A DNA stretch of 17,227 bases. Source: Bacteroidota bacterium. GTDB taxonomy: Bacteria > Bacteroidota > Bacteroidia > Flavobacteriales > Flavobacteriaceae. The DNA lies in NCBI GenBank assembly GCA_022601215.1, contig JAHZIZ010000180.1, positions 1 through 17,227 of the forward strand, written 5' to 3'. Shown one piece after another: positions 8,065-16,321 of this stretch. Position 1 is the first letter of the stretch. Each line of letters opens with the position of its first letter. A program made the position numbers and the translations under genes. The notes beneath the pieces were generated by a model. It ran no database searches. It worked only from the letters and a program-made list of their open reading frames with translations, and had not been told where the DNA came from.

Positions 8065-9426
8065 ATGGATACTACGTATAAGCTACCCAGTAAATTAAAA
8101 TTGTTTGCAATCATATTTATGGTGGTTGGTGCTATTGGAATGATTACAGGATTCCTTACAGCTCCAAAAACAATTGAAGATGTAAAGGCAATAGAAGCAA
8201 GCCATCATAGTGATGGACATGGGGAAGAAGACGCCACAGCAACTAACGATGCTGGTGGTCATGATGCGGCAGATGCACATGGAGCGGCAGACGCCCATGG
8301 CGGAGACGCTCATTACGAGCATGTATTGCACCAAATGCAAAATAGACCTTGGTCTGCTTTGTACATTGCATCTTTCTTCTTTTTTATGATTGCATTAGGA
8401 ACCCTGGCGTTCTACGCAATTCAACATGCTTCACAAGCAGGATGGTCTCCGGTGTTATTTAGAGTGATGGAAGGAATTACGGCTTATTTACCAATAGCCT
8501 CGATAATTATTATAGTCTTGCTTTTACTATCGGTATTCCACGTAAATCACATCTTTCACTGGATGGATCCAGATTTGATCAATCCAGAGAGTGATAAATA
8601 CGATAAATTGATTGATGGTAAGAAAGGTTGGTTAAACGGAGGCTGGTTTATAGTTAGAGCTATCATTTATTTGGCAGGATATAATGCGTATAGATATTTC
8701 AGCAGAAAGTGGACGCTAAATCAAGATAACGCAAATGATAATCGTTGGTTTAAAAAGAACTTTAAGCTCGCAGCAGGATTCTTAGTATTCTTTATTTATA
8801 CAGAGTCTATGATGTCTTGGGACTGGATTATGAGTTTCGATCCACACTGGTTCTCTACTTTATTTGGATGGTATGTGTTTGCTGGTATGATGGTAAGTGC
8901 TATTACCGTGATTGCCATGGTAACCATTTTCTTAAAGTCACAAGGATACCTAGAGTTTGTAAACGATAGTCATATTCATGATTTAGCGAAATTTATGTTT
9001 GCTTTCAGTATCTTTTGGACTTACCTATGGTTCTCGCAGTTTATGTTGATTTGGTACGCAAATATTCCTGAAGAAGTGACTTATTTCATCACGAGAATTG
9101 AAGATTATAACTTACCATTCTTCGGAATGTTAGCCATGAACTTTGTATTCCCACTATTATTATTAATGAATAGTGATTACAAACGTGTAAACTGGTTCGT
9201 AATTATGGCAGGTATAGTAATTCTAGCAGGACACTATATCGATGTATTCAATATGGTAATGCCTGCAACGGTTGGGAAATCATGGTATATTGGTTTGCCG
9301 GAAATAGGATCTCTTTTATTCTTCTTTGGACTGTTTGTATATGTAGTATTCTCTGCACTTACAAAAGCACCGCTATTGGCAAAAGGAAGTCCATTTATGG
9401 GTGAGAGTAAGAAATTTCATTATTAA
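8065..9426 (+). CDS. actF: Alternative complex III subunit F, NrfD-like quinol:cytochrome c oxidoreductase subunit
   Basis: ActF (453 residues) is the second NrfD-like integral membrane subunit, homologous to ActC but in F. johnsoniae not assigned the main quinol site. About ten hydrophobic segments are visible, the first at about 11-33. A hydrophilic loop at about 44-88 is strongly enriched in His, Asp, Gly and Ala (for example GGHDAADAHGAADAHGGDAH). The helices after it include MMSWDWIMSFDPHWFSTLFG, typical of the family. ATG 8065 is chosen: it lies 28 bp after actE and begins MDTTYKLPSK just before the first helix. An earlier in-frame ATG at 7972 would lie inside actE. coxB follows after 24 bp. 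Confidence 0.9.
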   Translation: MDTTYKLPSKLKLFAIIFMVVGAIGMITGFLTAPKTIEDVKAIEASHHSDGHGEEDATATNDAGGHDAADAHGAADAHGGDAHYEHVLHQMQNRPWSALYIASFFFFMIALGTLAFYAIQHASQAGWSPVLFRVMEGITAYLPIASIIIIVLLLLSVFHVNHIFHWMDPDLINPESDKYDKLIDGKKGWLNGGWFIVRAIIYLAGYNAYRYFSRKWTLNQDNANDNRWFKKNFKLAAGFLVFFIYTESMMSWDWIMSFDPHWFSTLFGWYVFAGMMVSAITVIAMVTIFLKSQGYLEFVNDSHIHDLAKFMFAFSIFWTYLWFSQFMLIWYANIPEEVTYFITRIEDYNLPFFGMLAMNFVFPLLLLMNSDYKRVNWFVIMAGIVILAGHYIDVFNMVMPATVGKSWYIGLPEIGSLLFFFGLFVYVVFSALTKAPLLAKGSPFMGESKKFHY

Positions 9427-9450
9427 TTAAATTAACGAAGACAGATAACG

Positions 9451-10509
9451 ATGACCGCATTTTTAGTTGTATTAGTAATCATACTTTTTGGAGTTGCAGT
9501 AATGCAGATGGGTAAGATATTTCAGTTATCCAAAGGAAAGCAGGATAGCAACGCTCAAATAGCTAATGATAAAGATAATAACGTGAACGGATGGTTAATG
9601 TTGGCCTTTGTTCTCTTTATTTATGGGATTGCTATTTTTTCTTTCGCTGCATACTGGGACGTTTTGTTGCCAGAATCTGCTTCGGAACACGGAGTGGGAA
9701 TTGATCAATTGTGGTTAATTTCAATGGCGTTGATTTTTGTAGTTGGAATTATCACTCAGTGGTTATTGCACTACTTTGCCTTTAAATACAGAGGAAGACA
9801 AGGACAAAGAGCTACCTTCTTTGCAGACAATGATAAGTTAGAATTTATTTGGACTATCATCCCAGTGATTGTGTTAGCAGGATTAATTATCTACGGATTA
9901 TTCACGTGGACCGAGATTATGAATGTTGAAGAGGACGAAGATACCTTGGTGGTTGAGTTGTATGCATATCAATTCGATTGGAGAGCCCGTTATGCGGGAG
10001 CTGATAGAACTTTAGGGGAAGCGAACGTTCGATTAATTGAAGGGGCAAACCAATTAGGTGTAGATGCTTCCGATCCTAATGCTCAAGACGATGTAGTAGT
10101 AAATGAACTACACTTACCTGTTGGAAAGAAAGTCTTATTTAAAATGCGTTCTCAAGACGTGTTACACTCTGCTTATATGCCACACTTTAGAGCACAAATG
10201 AATTGTGTTCCAGGTATGATTACTCAGTTTGCTTTTACACCGTCTATTACAACAGAGGAGATGCGTGAGAACGAGGAGGTTGTTGATAAGGTAAAACGTA
10301 TCAACGATATTAGGAGAGAAAAAAATCAGAACATGGGGCCAGATGATGAAGTTCTAGAGCCATATACGTTCGATTATATGCTTCTATGTAATAAGATATG
10401 TGGGAATAACCACTACAATATGCAAATGAAGATAGTTGTAGAAACGCAAGAGGAGTATGATGCATGGATGGCAGAACAAGCTACCCTTGCCCAAACTTTG
10501 AAACAGTAA
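9451..10509 (+). CDS. coxB: Cytochrome c oxidase subunit II with CuA site
   Basis: CoxB (352 residues) receives electrons at the binuclear CuA centre and passes them to CoxA. CuA ligands are H239 (VLHSAYMPH), C313, C317, H321 and M324 in CNKICGNNHYNM. The aromatic stretch YAYQFDWRARY (171-181) matches the electron-entry region. Four hydrophobic segments (about 2-20, 47-67, 86-108, 131-152) precede the soluble domain, two more than classical subunit II. About 45 charged residues (265-309) are inserted between the first CuA His and the Cys pair. K315 lies where most oxidases have the Glu whose side chain binds Mg. There is no C-terminal cytochrome c domain; the partner hemes are probably on ActA or ActE. 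Confidence 0.95.
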   Translation: MTAFLVVLVIILFGVAVMQMGKIFQLSKGKQDSNAQIANDKDNNVNGWLMLAFVLFIYGIAIFSFAAYWDVLLPESASEHGVGIDQLWLISMALIFVVGIITQWLLHYFAFKYRGRQGQRATFFADNDKLEFIWTIIPVIVLAGLIIYGLFTWTEIMNVEEDEDTLVVELYAYQFDWRARYAGADRTLGEANVRLIEGANQLGVDASDPNAQDDVVVNELHLPVGKKVLFKMRSQDVLHSAYMPHFRAQMNCVPGMITQFAFTPSITTEEMRENEEVVDKVKRINDIRREKNQNMGPDDEVLEPYTFDYMLLCNKICGNNHYNMQMKIVVETQEEYDAWMAEQATLAQTLKQ

Positions 10510-10531
10510 TAAAAAATTAGCTTAAAAAGAT

Positions 10532-12358
10532 ATGTCAGCACACGCACACGACCACGCAGAAGATCACCACGATGATCACGGACATCATCACAAAGAGACT
10601 TTTATAACTAAATATATATTTAGTCAAGACCATAAAATGATCTCCAAGCAATACCTTATCACGGGATTGTTTATGGGTATTATCGGTATCGCTATGTCGC
10701 TTTTATTTAGAATGCAATTAGCATGGCCTGATAAAGAGTTTACTATTTACGAAATTTTCCTCGGAAAATGGGGTGAAGGTGGTGTGATGGACCCTAGTGT
10801 TTATCTTGCATTAGTGACTATTCATGGTACTATTATGGTATTCTTTGTGTTAACAGCAGGGTTAAGTGGTACCTTTAGTAACCTCTTAATTCCATTGCAA
10901 ATTGGTGCACGAGATATGGCTTCAGGATTCCTTAATATGGTCTCCTATTGGCTGTTTTTCTTATCAAGTATTATCATGGTATTGTCATTATTTGTAGAAG
11001 CTGGACCGGCCTCTGCAGGATGGACAATCTACCCTCCTTTAAGTGCCTTGCCACAGGCCATACCAGGTTCGGGAACGGGGATGACGTTGTGGTTAGTTTC
11101 AATGGCTATCTTTATCGCTTCATCGTTATTAGGTTCATTGAACTATGTGGTTACGGTAATTAATTTACGAACTAAGGGAATGTCCATGACGCGTTTACCG
11201 TTGACTATTTGGGCTTTCTTTATTACTGCAGTGATTGGTATTGTGTCTTTCCCAGTATTATTATCTGCAGCCTTGATGTTAATCATGGATAGAAGTTTTG
11301 GGACCTCTTTCTTCTTGTCAGATATCTACATTGCTGGAGAAGTATTGCATAATCAAGGTGGATCTCCGGTATTATTCGAACACTTATTCTGGTTCCTAGG
11401 ACACCCTGAGGTATATATCGTATTGCTTCCGGCATTGGGAATAACTTCAGAAATTATTGCAACCAACTCCCGTAAACCAATTTTTGGGTATCGAGCGATG
11501 GTAGCGTCTATTTTAGCAATTGCATTTTTATCAACCATTGTATGGGGTCACCACATGTTTATCTCAGGAATGAATCCATTCCTAGGGTCTGTTTTTACCT
11601 TCACTACTTTATTGATTGCAATTCCATCTGCAGTAAAGGCATTTAACTATATTACCACTCTTTGGAAAGGTAACCTGCAACTCAATCCAGCCATGTTGTT
11701 TTCTATTGGCTTGGTTTCAACCTTCATTACAGGAGGATTAACTGGAATCTTATTAGGAGATAGTGCCTTAGATATTAACGTACATGATACGTATTTTGTC
11801 GTAGCTCACTTCCACTTGGTGATGGGTATCTCTGCATTGTATGGGTTGTTCGCAGGAGTATATCACTGGTTCCCAAAGATGTTTGAAGGAAAGTTAATGA
11901 ACAAGAATTTAGGGTATATTCACTTCTGGATTACAGCAATTGGTGCTTACGGGGTATTCTTTCCAATGCACTTTATTGGAATGGCTGGTTTACCAAGACG
12001 TTATTACACCAATACCGCCTTCCCTTATTTTGATGATTTAACAGATGTAAATGTTGTGATCACTACTTTCGCCTTTATCTCGGCAGGAGCTCAGCTTATC
12101 TTCTTGTATAACTTTATCTCTTCTATGTTCTTCGGAAAAGTAGGGCCTAAGAATCCTTGGAAGTCGAATACATTAGAGTGGACCGCTGAGGTAAAACACA
12201 TACACGGTAACTGGGATGGACCTATCCCTCATGTATATCGTTGGGCATATGACTATAGCAAATTAAACATGGATGAAAGTGACTATGTAGTTCCTGGACA
12301 GGATTATGCGCCACAGCATCTTCCACTTCAAGATAATGAAGAAGAAATGAACCACTAG
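10532..12358 (+). CDS. coxA: Cytochrome c oxidase subunit I (aa3-type, A family)
   Basis: CoxA (608 residues, about 12 helices) reduces oxygen to water and pumps protons. Visible ligands: H98 and H428 for heme a, H426 for heme a3, and H291, H340 and H341 for CuB. HPEVY (291-295) supplies the His-Tyr pair and the D-channel Glu E293, marking an A1-type enzyme. The D-channel entry Asp is D128 and the K-channel Lys is K369. H418 and D419 (VHDTYF) keep the Mg-site residues of this subunit. The N-terminus (3-20) is a His/Asp-rich tail placed on the cytoplasmic side. The gene is the last of the operon; subunits III and IV are not in the window and must be encoded elsewhere. It begins 22 bp after coxB with GATATG. 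Confidence 0.97.
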   Translation: MSAHAHDHAEDHHDDHGHHHKETFITKYIFSQDHKMISKQYLITGLFMGIIGIAMSLLFRMQLAWPDKEFTIYEIFLGKWGEGGVMDPSVYLALVTIHGTIMVFFVLTAGLSGTFSNLLIPLQIGARDMASGFLNMVSYWLFFLSSIIMVLSLFVEAGPASAGWTIYPPLSALPQAIPGSGTGMTLWLVSMAIFIASSLLGSLNYVVTVINLRTKGMSMTRLPLTIWAFFITAVIGIVSFPVLLSAALMLIMDRSFGTSFFLSDIYIAGEVLHNQGGSPVLFEHLFWFLGHPEVYIVLLPALGITSEIIATNSRKPIFGYRAMVASILAIAFLSTIVWGHHMFISGMNPFLGSVFTFTTLLIAIPSAVKAFNYITTLWKGNLQLNPAMLFSIGLVSTFITGGLTGILLGDSALDINVHDTYFVVAHFHLVMGISALYGLFAGVYHWFPKMFEGKLMNKNLGYIHFWITAIGAYGVFFPMHFIGMAGLPRRYYTNTAFPYFDDLTDVNVVITTFAFISAGAQLIFLYNFISSMFFGKVGPKNPWKSNTLEWTAEVKHIHGNWDGPIPHVYRWAYDYSKLNMDESDYVVPGQDYAPQHLPLQDNEEEMNH

Positions 12359-12381
12359 GAAATCCTGTTTCTCAAATACGC

Positions 12382-12414
12382 AAAACCCTTTCAATAATTT
12401 CGGAAGGGTTTTTT
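12382..12414 (+). terminator. Terminator of the act-cox operon
   Basis: AAAACCCTT (12382-12390) pairs with AAGGGTTTT (12404-12412), extended inward by one wobble pair and one C-G pair around a 9-nt loop. A T run follows to 12414. It lies 23 bp after the coxA stop and separates the respiratory operon from the MATE gene. Confidence 0.88.
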
Positions 12415-12416
12415 GC

Positions 12417-12424
12417 TATCTTTA
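12417..12424 (+). promoter_or_regulatory. Possible -7 element of the MATE gene
   Basis: TATCTTTA differs from TAnnTTTG only in the last base and lies 17 nt before the ATG at 12442, directly after the operon terminator. No TTG is seen at the expected upstream spacing, so this is weak. Confidence 0.3.
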
Positions 12425-12441
12425 GGGCTTACGACCTCACC

Positions 12442-13836
12442 ATGAATACCCTGAAAAAGATCATACATTATTTTCCGAAAGCAGTTGCGGGTTCGGAGCA
12501 AGAGTTCACCTCTGGGAGCATTCGCAAGGCGGTGTTTATGCTTTCCGTACCGATGGTATTGGAAATGATGATGGAGTCCGTGTTTTTTCTAGTAGATGCG
12601 TACTTTGTTTCGAGTTTAGGTTCAAATGCGATTGCCACGGTTGGCCTAACCGAATCTGTACTTACTTTGGTATATGCAATTGCCATAGGTCTCAGTATGG
12701 GAGTTACTGCCATTGTAGCAAGACGTGTTGGTGGAAAAGATATCGAAGGTGCTTCGCAAACGGCCGTCCAATCTATTTTCTTGGGAGTAGGCGTGGCGAT
12801 TATAGTAAGTGTCATTGGAATAGTATTCCCTAAAGAGATCCTTTCATTAATGGGAGGTGCTCCAGATCTGGTGGCCGAAGGCTATGGATATACACAAATA
12901 TTATTGGGTGGCAACATTACCATCATGCTGCTTTTTATTGTTAATGCTGTGTTTAGAGGAGCTGGTGATGCCTCCGTAGCTATGAAAGTACTTATTTTTT
13001 CCAATGTGCTCAATATCCTATTAGATCCCTTGTTTATTTTTGGTTGGGGTCCCGTTCCGGCGTTTGGAGTAAAAGGAGCTGCAATAGCAACTACCATAGG
13101 AAGAGGAAGTGCAGTTGTCTTTCAGCTTTTTATTCTGTTTTTTGGTTGGAGTAAAATTAAGGTGGGGCTCAGGGATTTTGTATTTCGTGTTTCCATTATG
13201 TGGAACCTCGTTAAAGTGTCAATAGGTGGTATAGGACAATTTATCATTGGAACATCTAGTTGGGTATTTTTGATGCGGATCATGGCCGAATTTGGCAGTG
13301 ATGTGTTGGCGGGTTACACGATTGCCATCCGAGTGCTCATGTTTACCCTAATGCCCTCTTGGGGGATGAGTAATGCTGCGGCCACTTTGGTTGGGCAAAA
13401 CCTTGGAGCAAAAAAACCGAAGAGAGCTGAATCCTCGGTTTGGAAAACTGGAAAGTATAACGCTTGGTTTATGATAATAGTCTCGATTTTTTACCTGCTA
13501 TTTGCCGATCATATACTGCAAGTTTTTAGTAATGACCCCGAAGCTATAAAGTATGGAGCACTAAGTCTACGTGTGATTGCTGCAGGCTATGTTTTTTACG
13601 CTTATGGTATGGTAATTATACAAGCTTTTAATGGTGCTGGAGATACTACAACGCCCACGGTCATTAATTTCATTTGCTTTTGGTTGTTTCAATTGCCTTT
13701 TGCTTATTTCGTAGCGTTATATCTAGACTGGGGAGTGTTAGGGGTATTATTGGCCATTACTTTAGCCGAATTACTAATTGCCGTTCTTGGTATAATCTGG
13801 TTTAAAAAGGGCAAATGGAAGCAAGTGGATGTCTAA
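12442..13836 (+). CDS. MATE-family multidrug/cation efflux transporter
   Basis: This 464-residue inner-membrane protein has about 12 helices arranged as two homologous halves, as in the MATE family, which exports cationic drugs or metabolites using Na+ or H+ gradients. The half-repeat is easy to see: VARRVGGKDIEGA (92-104) mirrors VGQNLGAKKPKRA (317-329), and FRGAGDA (171-177) mirrors FNGAGDT (396-402). SVPMVLEMMMESVFFLVDAY (35-54) matches the first-helix signature. The substrate cannot be told from sequence; it is closer to the NorM/DinF-like bacterial branch than to any named transporter I can identify. It stands alone between two terminators. The start at 12442 gives the usual short amphipathic N-terminus. 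Confidence 0.9.
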   Translation: MNTLKKIIHYFPKAVAGSEQEFTSGSIRKAVFMLSVPMVLEMMMESVFFLVDAYFVSSLGSNAIATVGLTESVLTLVYAIAIGLSMGVTAIVARRVGGKDIEGASQTAVQSIFLGVGVAIIVSVIGIVFPKEILSLMGGAPDLVAEGYGYTQILLGGNITIMLLFIVNAVFRGAGDASVAMKVLIFSNVLNILLDPLFIFGWGPVPAFGVKGAAIATTIGRGSAVVFQLFILFFGWSKIKVGLRDFVFRVSIMWNLVKVSIGGIGQFIIGTSSWVFLMRIMAEFGSDVLAGYTIAIRVLMFTLMPSWGMSNAAATLVGQNLGAKKPKRAESSVWKTGKYNAWFMIIVSIFYLLFADHILQVFSNDPEAIKYGALSLRVIAAGYVFYAYGMVIIQAFNGAGDTTTPTVINFICFWLFQLPFAYFVALYLDWGVLGVLLAITLAELLIAVLGIIWFKKGKWKQVDV

Positions 13837-13855
13837 AAATGGCTTTTTAAGTCAA

Positions 13856-13875
13856 ATTACGTATAATTACGTATA
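13856..13875. repeat. Two tandem copies of ATTACGTATA
   Basis: The decamer ATTACGTATA occurs twice back to back (13856-13865 and 13866-13875), 20 bp after the MATE stop. Each copy contains the palindrome TACGTA. It could be a protein binding site or a chance product of AT-rich spacer DNA. Confidence 0.5.
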
Positions 13876-13920
13876 TCATCGTATGCTATTTCATGTTATT
13901 TTTACATTATAATACTAGAG

Positions 13921-13970
13921 CGGTTAGGCTGGGGAGCCTAATTGCAGACCAACAAGAGCTCTTGTTTTTT
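13921..13970 (+). terminator. Hairpin pair ending in a palindromic terminator, downstream of MATE
   Basis: The first stem is TTAGGCT (13924-13930) with AGCCTAA (13935-13941) around a GGGG loop, extended outward by two G-T pairs and C13921-G13944. The second is the perfect palindrome AACAAGAG/CTCTTGTT (13951-13966) running into TTTTTT (to 13970), which would fold with an AGCT loop. It is the nearest terminator for the MATE transcript, 115 bp after its stop. AGAGC at 13918-13922 can also pair with GCTCT in the palindrome, an alternative fold. Confidence 0.65.
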
Positions 13971-13996
13971 AAAATATAGAAATACCTATTATTGGG

Positions 13997-14110
13997 TATT
14001 TATGAAGAGTGTGGTATACGCTAATTTAGCATTATACCCAAGAATGATAATGTATTGAGGAGTACCATTATCGACTAAACCGTACTTTTTTAAGTGCGGT
14101 TTCTTTTTTT
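13997..14110 (+). ncRNA. Candidate small RNA between MATE and DUF5916 genes
   Basis: About 110 nt follow a possible promoter, TTG (13962-13964), 22 nt, then TATTATTG (13987-13994), one base off TAnnTTTG. The predicted RNA holds hairpin 1 (GGTATA 14013-14018 with TATACC 14033-14038, inner GCTA/TAGC), hairpin 2 (GATAATG 14046-14052 with CATTATC 14066-14072, loop containing GAGGAG) and a terminator (14077-14110). I do not recognise an Rfam family. An 18-codon frame (14002-14058, MKSVVYANLA...) lies inside it, so a tiny peptide gene is an alternative. The pairing is visible; existence of the transcript is inference. Confidence 0.4.
14077..14110 (+). terminator. Strong plus-strand terminator before the convergent DUF5916 gene
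   Basis: AAACCGTACTT (14077-14087) pairs with AAGTGCGGTTT (14092-14102) over 11 bp, including one G-T pair, around TTTT. Seven T follow at 14104-14110. It lacks a T run on the minus strand, so it serves a plus-strand transcript, and its T tract overlaps the stop codon of the convergent gene. The minus-strand gene has no clear terminator of its own here. Confidence 0.8.
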
Positions 14111-16301
14111 ATAAATATAGCCAGTAGGTAACTTTTAAGTTTATCGAGCGAAAACGAGGGGCAAAAACATCTTCTGTAGTATAATTGTCATTATATACCA
14201 AAAACAAATCTGATAAAGGCGCAAAGCGCCATTGCAGTCTGGAATTGATTCCTGCGGTACTACTCTGGGAACTAAATTGCACCAAGGTATTCCAAAATAA
14301 AGATTTACTAAAAGTTATTTCGGCTCTTGGACTTATGAGCCAAAGCTGGTTATCCGAAAACGGGGCAGGAAGATTTACATTGTCGTAGCGTGCGCGTAGG
14401 CCAAAAATAAATTTTGGTTGAAGCCGCAATGTTGCTTCACTTTGGAAGGTGAAAATATTTCCATTAAAGAATTCACCATAGGTTGGTCTAAAGCTAAAAG
14501 AAAAGGTTTTACGAGTATCGCTTCGGAAATTAAGTTCTATACTGTTATAGCGATATTCAGAATTGGCAGGTAATTCTAAACCTTCATCAGAACGAGAAGG
14601 GTCAAAACTATCAAATAAGTAGGTGTATCTATTTCTGAAAACCGCTTCCAAATTAGAGGTGTTCTTAAGTTCGGCTTGCCAACGAGGAGCGAAAACTCTA
14701 TCTCCTAATTGAAAATCTAATCCCGGTCGCCATACAAAGAAAGAGGATAGAGAAAAGATATGTCGATTGATTCGTCCTTTTTTTGGAAATAGCAAGCGCT
14801 CTGCTCGGGTAAAATTTCGAATAATATCCTTTCTAGGAATGAATCCTAAATCCGAATTAAATGACTCGCCAACGAAAATATTGCTAGATAACAAACGCCA
14901 GCCTTTGTTGTTGTATTCTAAGCGCAATCCGCCAGATACATCATCTTCTTCAATTCCAGGGCTAAAAGATTTATGGAGATAGGCTTTTCCATTCCAACTG
15001 TTGTCTTTATTGGCTAGGTTGTAATCCAAACCTACCACTCGATTGTATTCGTTTTCAGGATTTATAAATGCGGCGTCACTCGTGTTTTGTCTATTTATAA
15101 AAACTAACCCAATATTAGATCGACTAAAGAGCTTGTGTTGAAGGGCAAGAACGGTGTTGTTGTTGCTTCCAATTTCATTGTCTTCGTCTTCTGTAGTTTG
15201 TATGTTGAGTATTCCTATTCTAAAATCATTAGTTAGTTTTCCACTTAGCCGGACTCCAGCAATGATGTCATTCTCAATGGTAATGTCACTCGTATCTTGT
15301 GCAATTCCAATACGCCGAGAGAAAAATGGGTTCGCCCCTCTAGAGTCACCAAAGTTGGCAAATAAATCATTATTTTCAATAAAGAATTGTCGGCGTTCGG
15401 GTAAATTAATTTCAAAACGAGTGAGGTTGGTGACTAAGTTGTCAGCCTCAACTTGAGAAAAATCAGGATTGAAAGTAAGGTCTAAATTAAGACTGCTTCC
15501 AATGGTAAGTTTGGCATCTCCCCCTATCTTGAAGTCACTCGCATCTTTGTCATCTTCATAGTCTTTTCCTAATAATCCATTGACGTATGGAATAATTGAA
15601 ATGGGGCTTTTGGAAGCTCCTAAAGGTTTCTCGAAAATGAGATCGCCCATATAGGCTAAATTGAAAATGAATTGGTTTTGAGGAATTTGCATCCAAGTAT
15701 TTCGTTCGTTTCCTTGCGTGTCAAATTGATATGAGTTGAATCGCCAACGAGTCTCTCCTTCTTGGTATTTAAATGCCGAAAATGGAATGGCCCATTCACA
15801 GATATAATAACCTTCGTATTGTTGAGTTTCACCTACCCATTTGGTATCCCAACTTGTAGTGAAGCCGCGTAAGTCGGTACCACCTCCTGATACTAAAGCC
15901 TCACGTAAAACACCTTCAGGGTTACTTCCAAAGAGAAAGGCATTGGTTCCATCGTTAAAAGTGTCGAACATTAAGGTGACGTTATCGTTACCTCCCGCCC
16001 TAAAATCACGACGCAAGGAGGGAACTATATAGTCATTCCCTTCAGTCTGTACTTTGATGCCTACGTATAAGGTCTTGTCGTTATAAAGGAATTTAATTTC
16101 TGTCTGACTTTTAGCCTGAATAGTATCTGTTGGAAAGTATTGCCAAAAATTTGTGGCGGCTGTAGCCGATTCCCAGCTCGCTTCATCGAGTGATGCATCG
16201 ATAGAGATTTCTTCTGAAATGTAACGCGCGGTAACCTCTTTCTGCTGTCCCCATAATGCATAAGATGCACCTAGAAAAAGAATGAATGTTAATCTGGTCA
16301 T
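14109..16301 (-). CDS. Secreted DUF5916 protein with N-terminal CBM9-like domain
   Basis: This 730-residue protein is exported: MTRLTFILFLGASYALWGQQ is a signal peptide with cleavage after WG or close by. Residues about 25-200 form a beta-sandwich of the carbohydrate-binding family 9 type, recognisable from ISIDASLDEASWESA, the FLYNDKTLYVGIKV strand and the following DNVTLMFDTFNDG. The remainder is the long beta-rich DUF5916 region, with alternating polar/aromatic strands and an aromatic end (VTYWLYL) as in outer-membrane barrels. DUF5916 proteins are common in Bacteroidota and their function is unknown; a barrel location is inference. Start: ATG at 16301 is preferred because it opens directly on the signal peptide and follows the AAAATA context. 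An earlier in-frame ATG at 16355 would add 18 residues and lies upstream of the likely promoter. Confidence 0.88.
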   Translation of the reverse strand: MTRLTFILFLGASYALWGQQKEVTARYISEEISIDASLDEASWESATAATNFWQYFPTDTIQAKSQTEIKFLYNDKTLYVGIKVQTEGNDYIVPSLRRDFRAGGNDNVTLMFDTFNDGTNAFLFGSNPEGVLREALVSGGGTDLRGFTTSWDTKWVGETQQYEGYYICEWAIPFSAFKYQEGETRWRFNSYQFDTQGNERNTWMQIPQNQFIFNLAYMGDLIFEKPLGASKSPISIIPYVNGLLGKDYEDDKDASDFKIGGDAKLTIGSSLNLDLTFNPDFSQVEADNLVTNLTRFEINLPERRQFFIENNDLFANFGDSRGANPFFSRRIGIAQDTSDITIENDIIAGVRLSGKLTNDFRIGILNIQTTEDEDNEIGSNNNTVLALQHKLFSRSNIGLVFINRQNTSDAAFINPENEYNRVVGLDYNLANKDNSWNGKAYLHKSFSPGIEEDDVSGGLRLEYNNKGWRLLSSNIFVGESFNSDLGFIPRKDIIRNFTRAERLLFPKKGRINRHIFSLSSFFVWRPGLDFQLGDRVFAPRWQAELKNTSNLEAVFRNRYTYLFDSFDPSRSDEGLELPANSEYRYNSIELNFRSDTRKTFSFSFRPTYGEFFNGNIFTFQSEATLRLQPKFIFGLRARYDNVNLPAPFSDNQLWLISPRAEITFSKSLFWNTLVQFSSQSSTAGINSRLQWRFAPLSDLFLVYNDNYTTEDVFAPRFRSINLKVTYWLYL

Positions 16302-16321
16302 TATTTTAGTTGATGGTAAAG

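Larger units (their letters stand above)
13837..14108. other. Hairpin-rich intergenic stretch between convergent genes
   Basis: These 272 bp contain no gene-sized reading frame but much structure: a tandem 10-bp repeat (13856-13875), a strong GGGG-loop hairpin (13921-13944), a palindromic terminator (13951-13970), a weak promoter-like element, three further hairpins and a second strong terminator (14077-14110). One terminator would be enough to end the MATE gene. The second suggests that a separate plus-strand RNA is made here. Confidence 0.7.

Noticed and set aside
10948..11163. 71-codon plus-strand frame inside coxA
   Set aside because: It overlaps conserved CoxA helices in another frame and has no recognisable protein features.
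13918..13970. tRNA, SRP RNA or known riboswitch in the MATE-DUF5916 spacer
   Set aside because: There is no cloverleaf, no CCA end, no SRP core and no aptamer that I recognise; the elements are simple hairpins and terminators.
14185..16032. Several plus-strand frames of 60-100 codons opposite the DUF5916 gene
   Set aside because: They are antisense to a well-supported long gene, share no family resemblance and have no promoters or start contexts.
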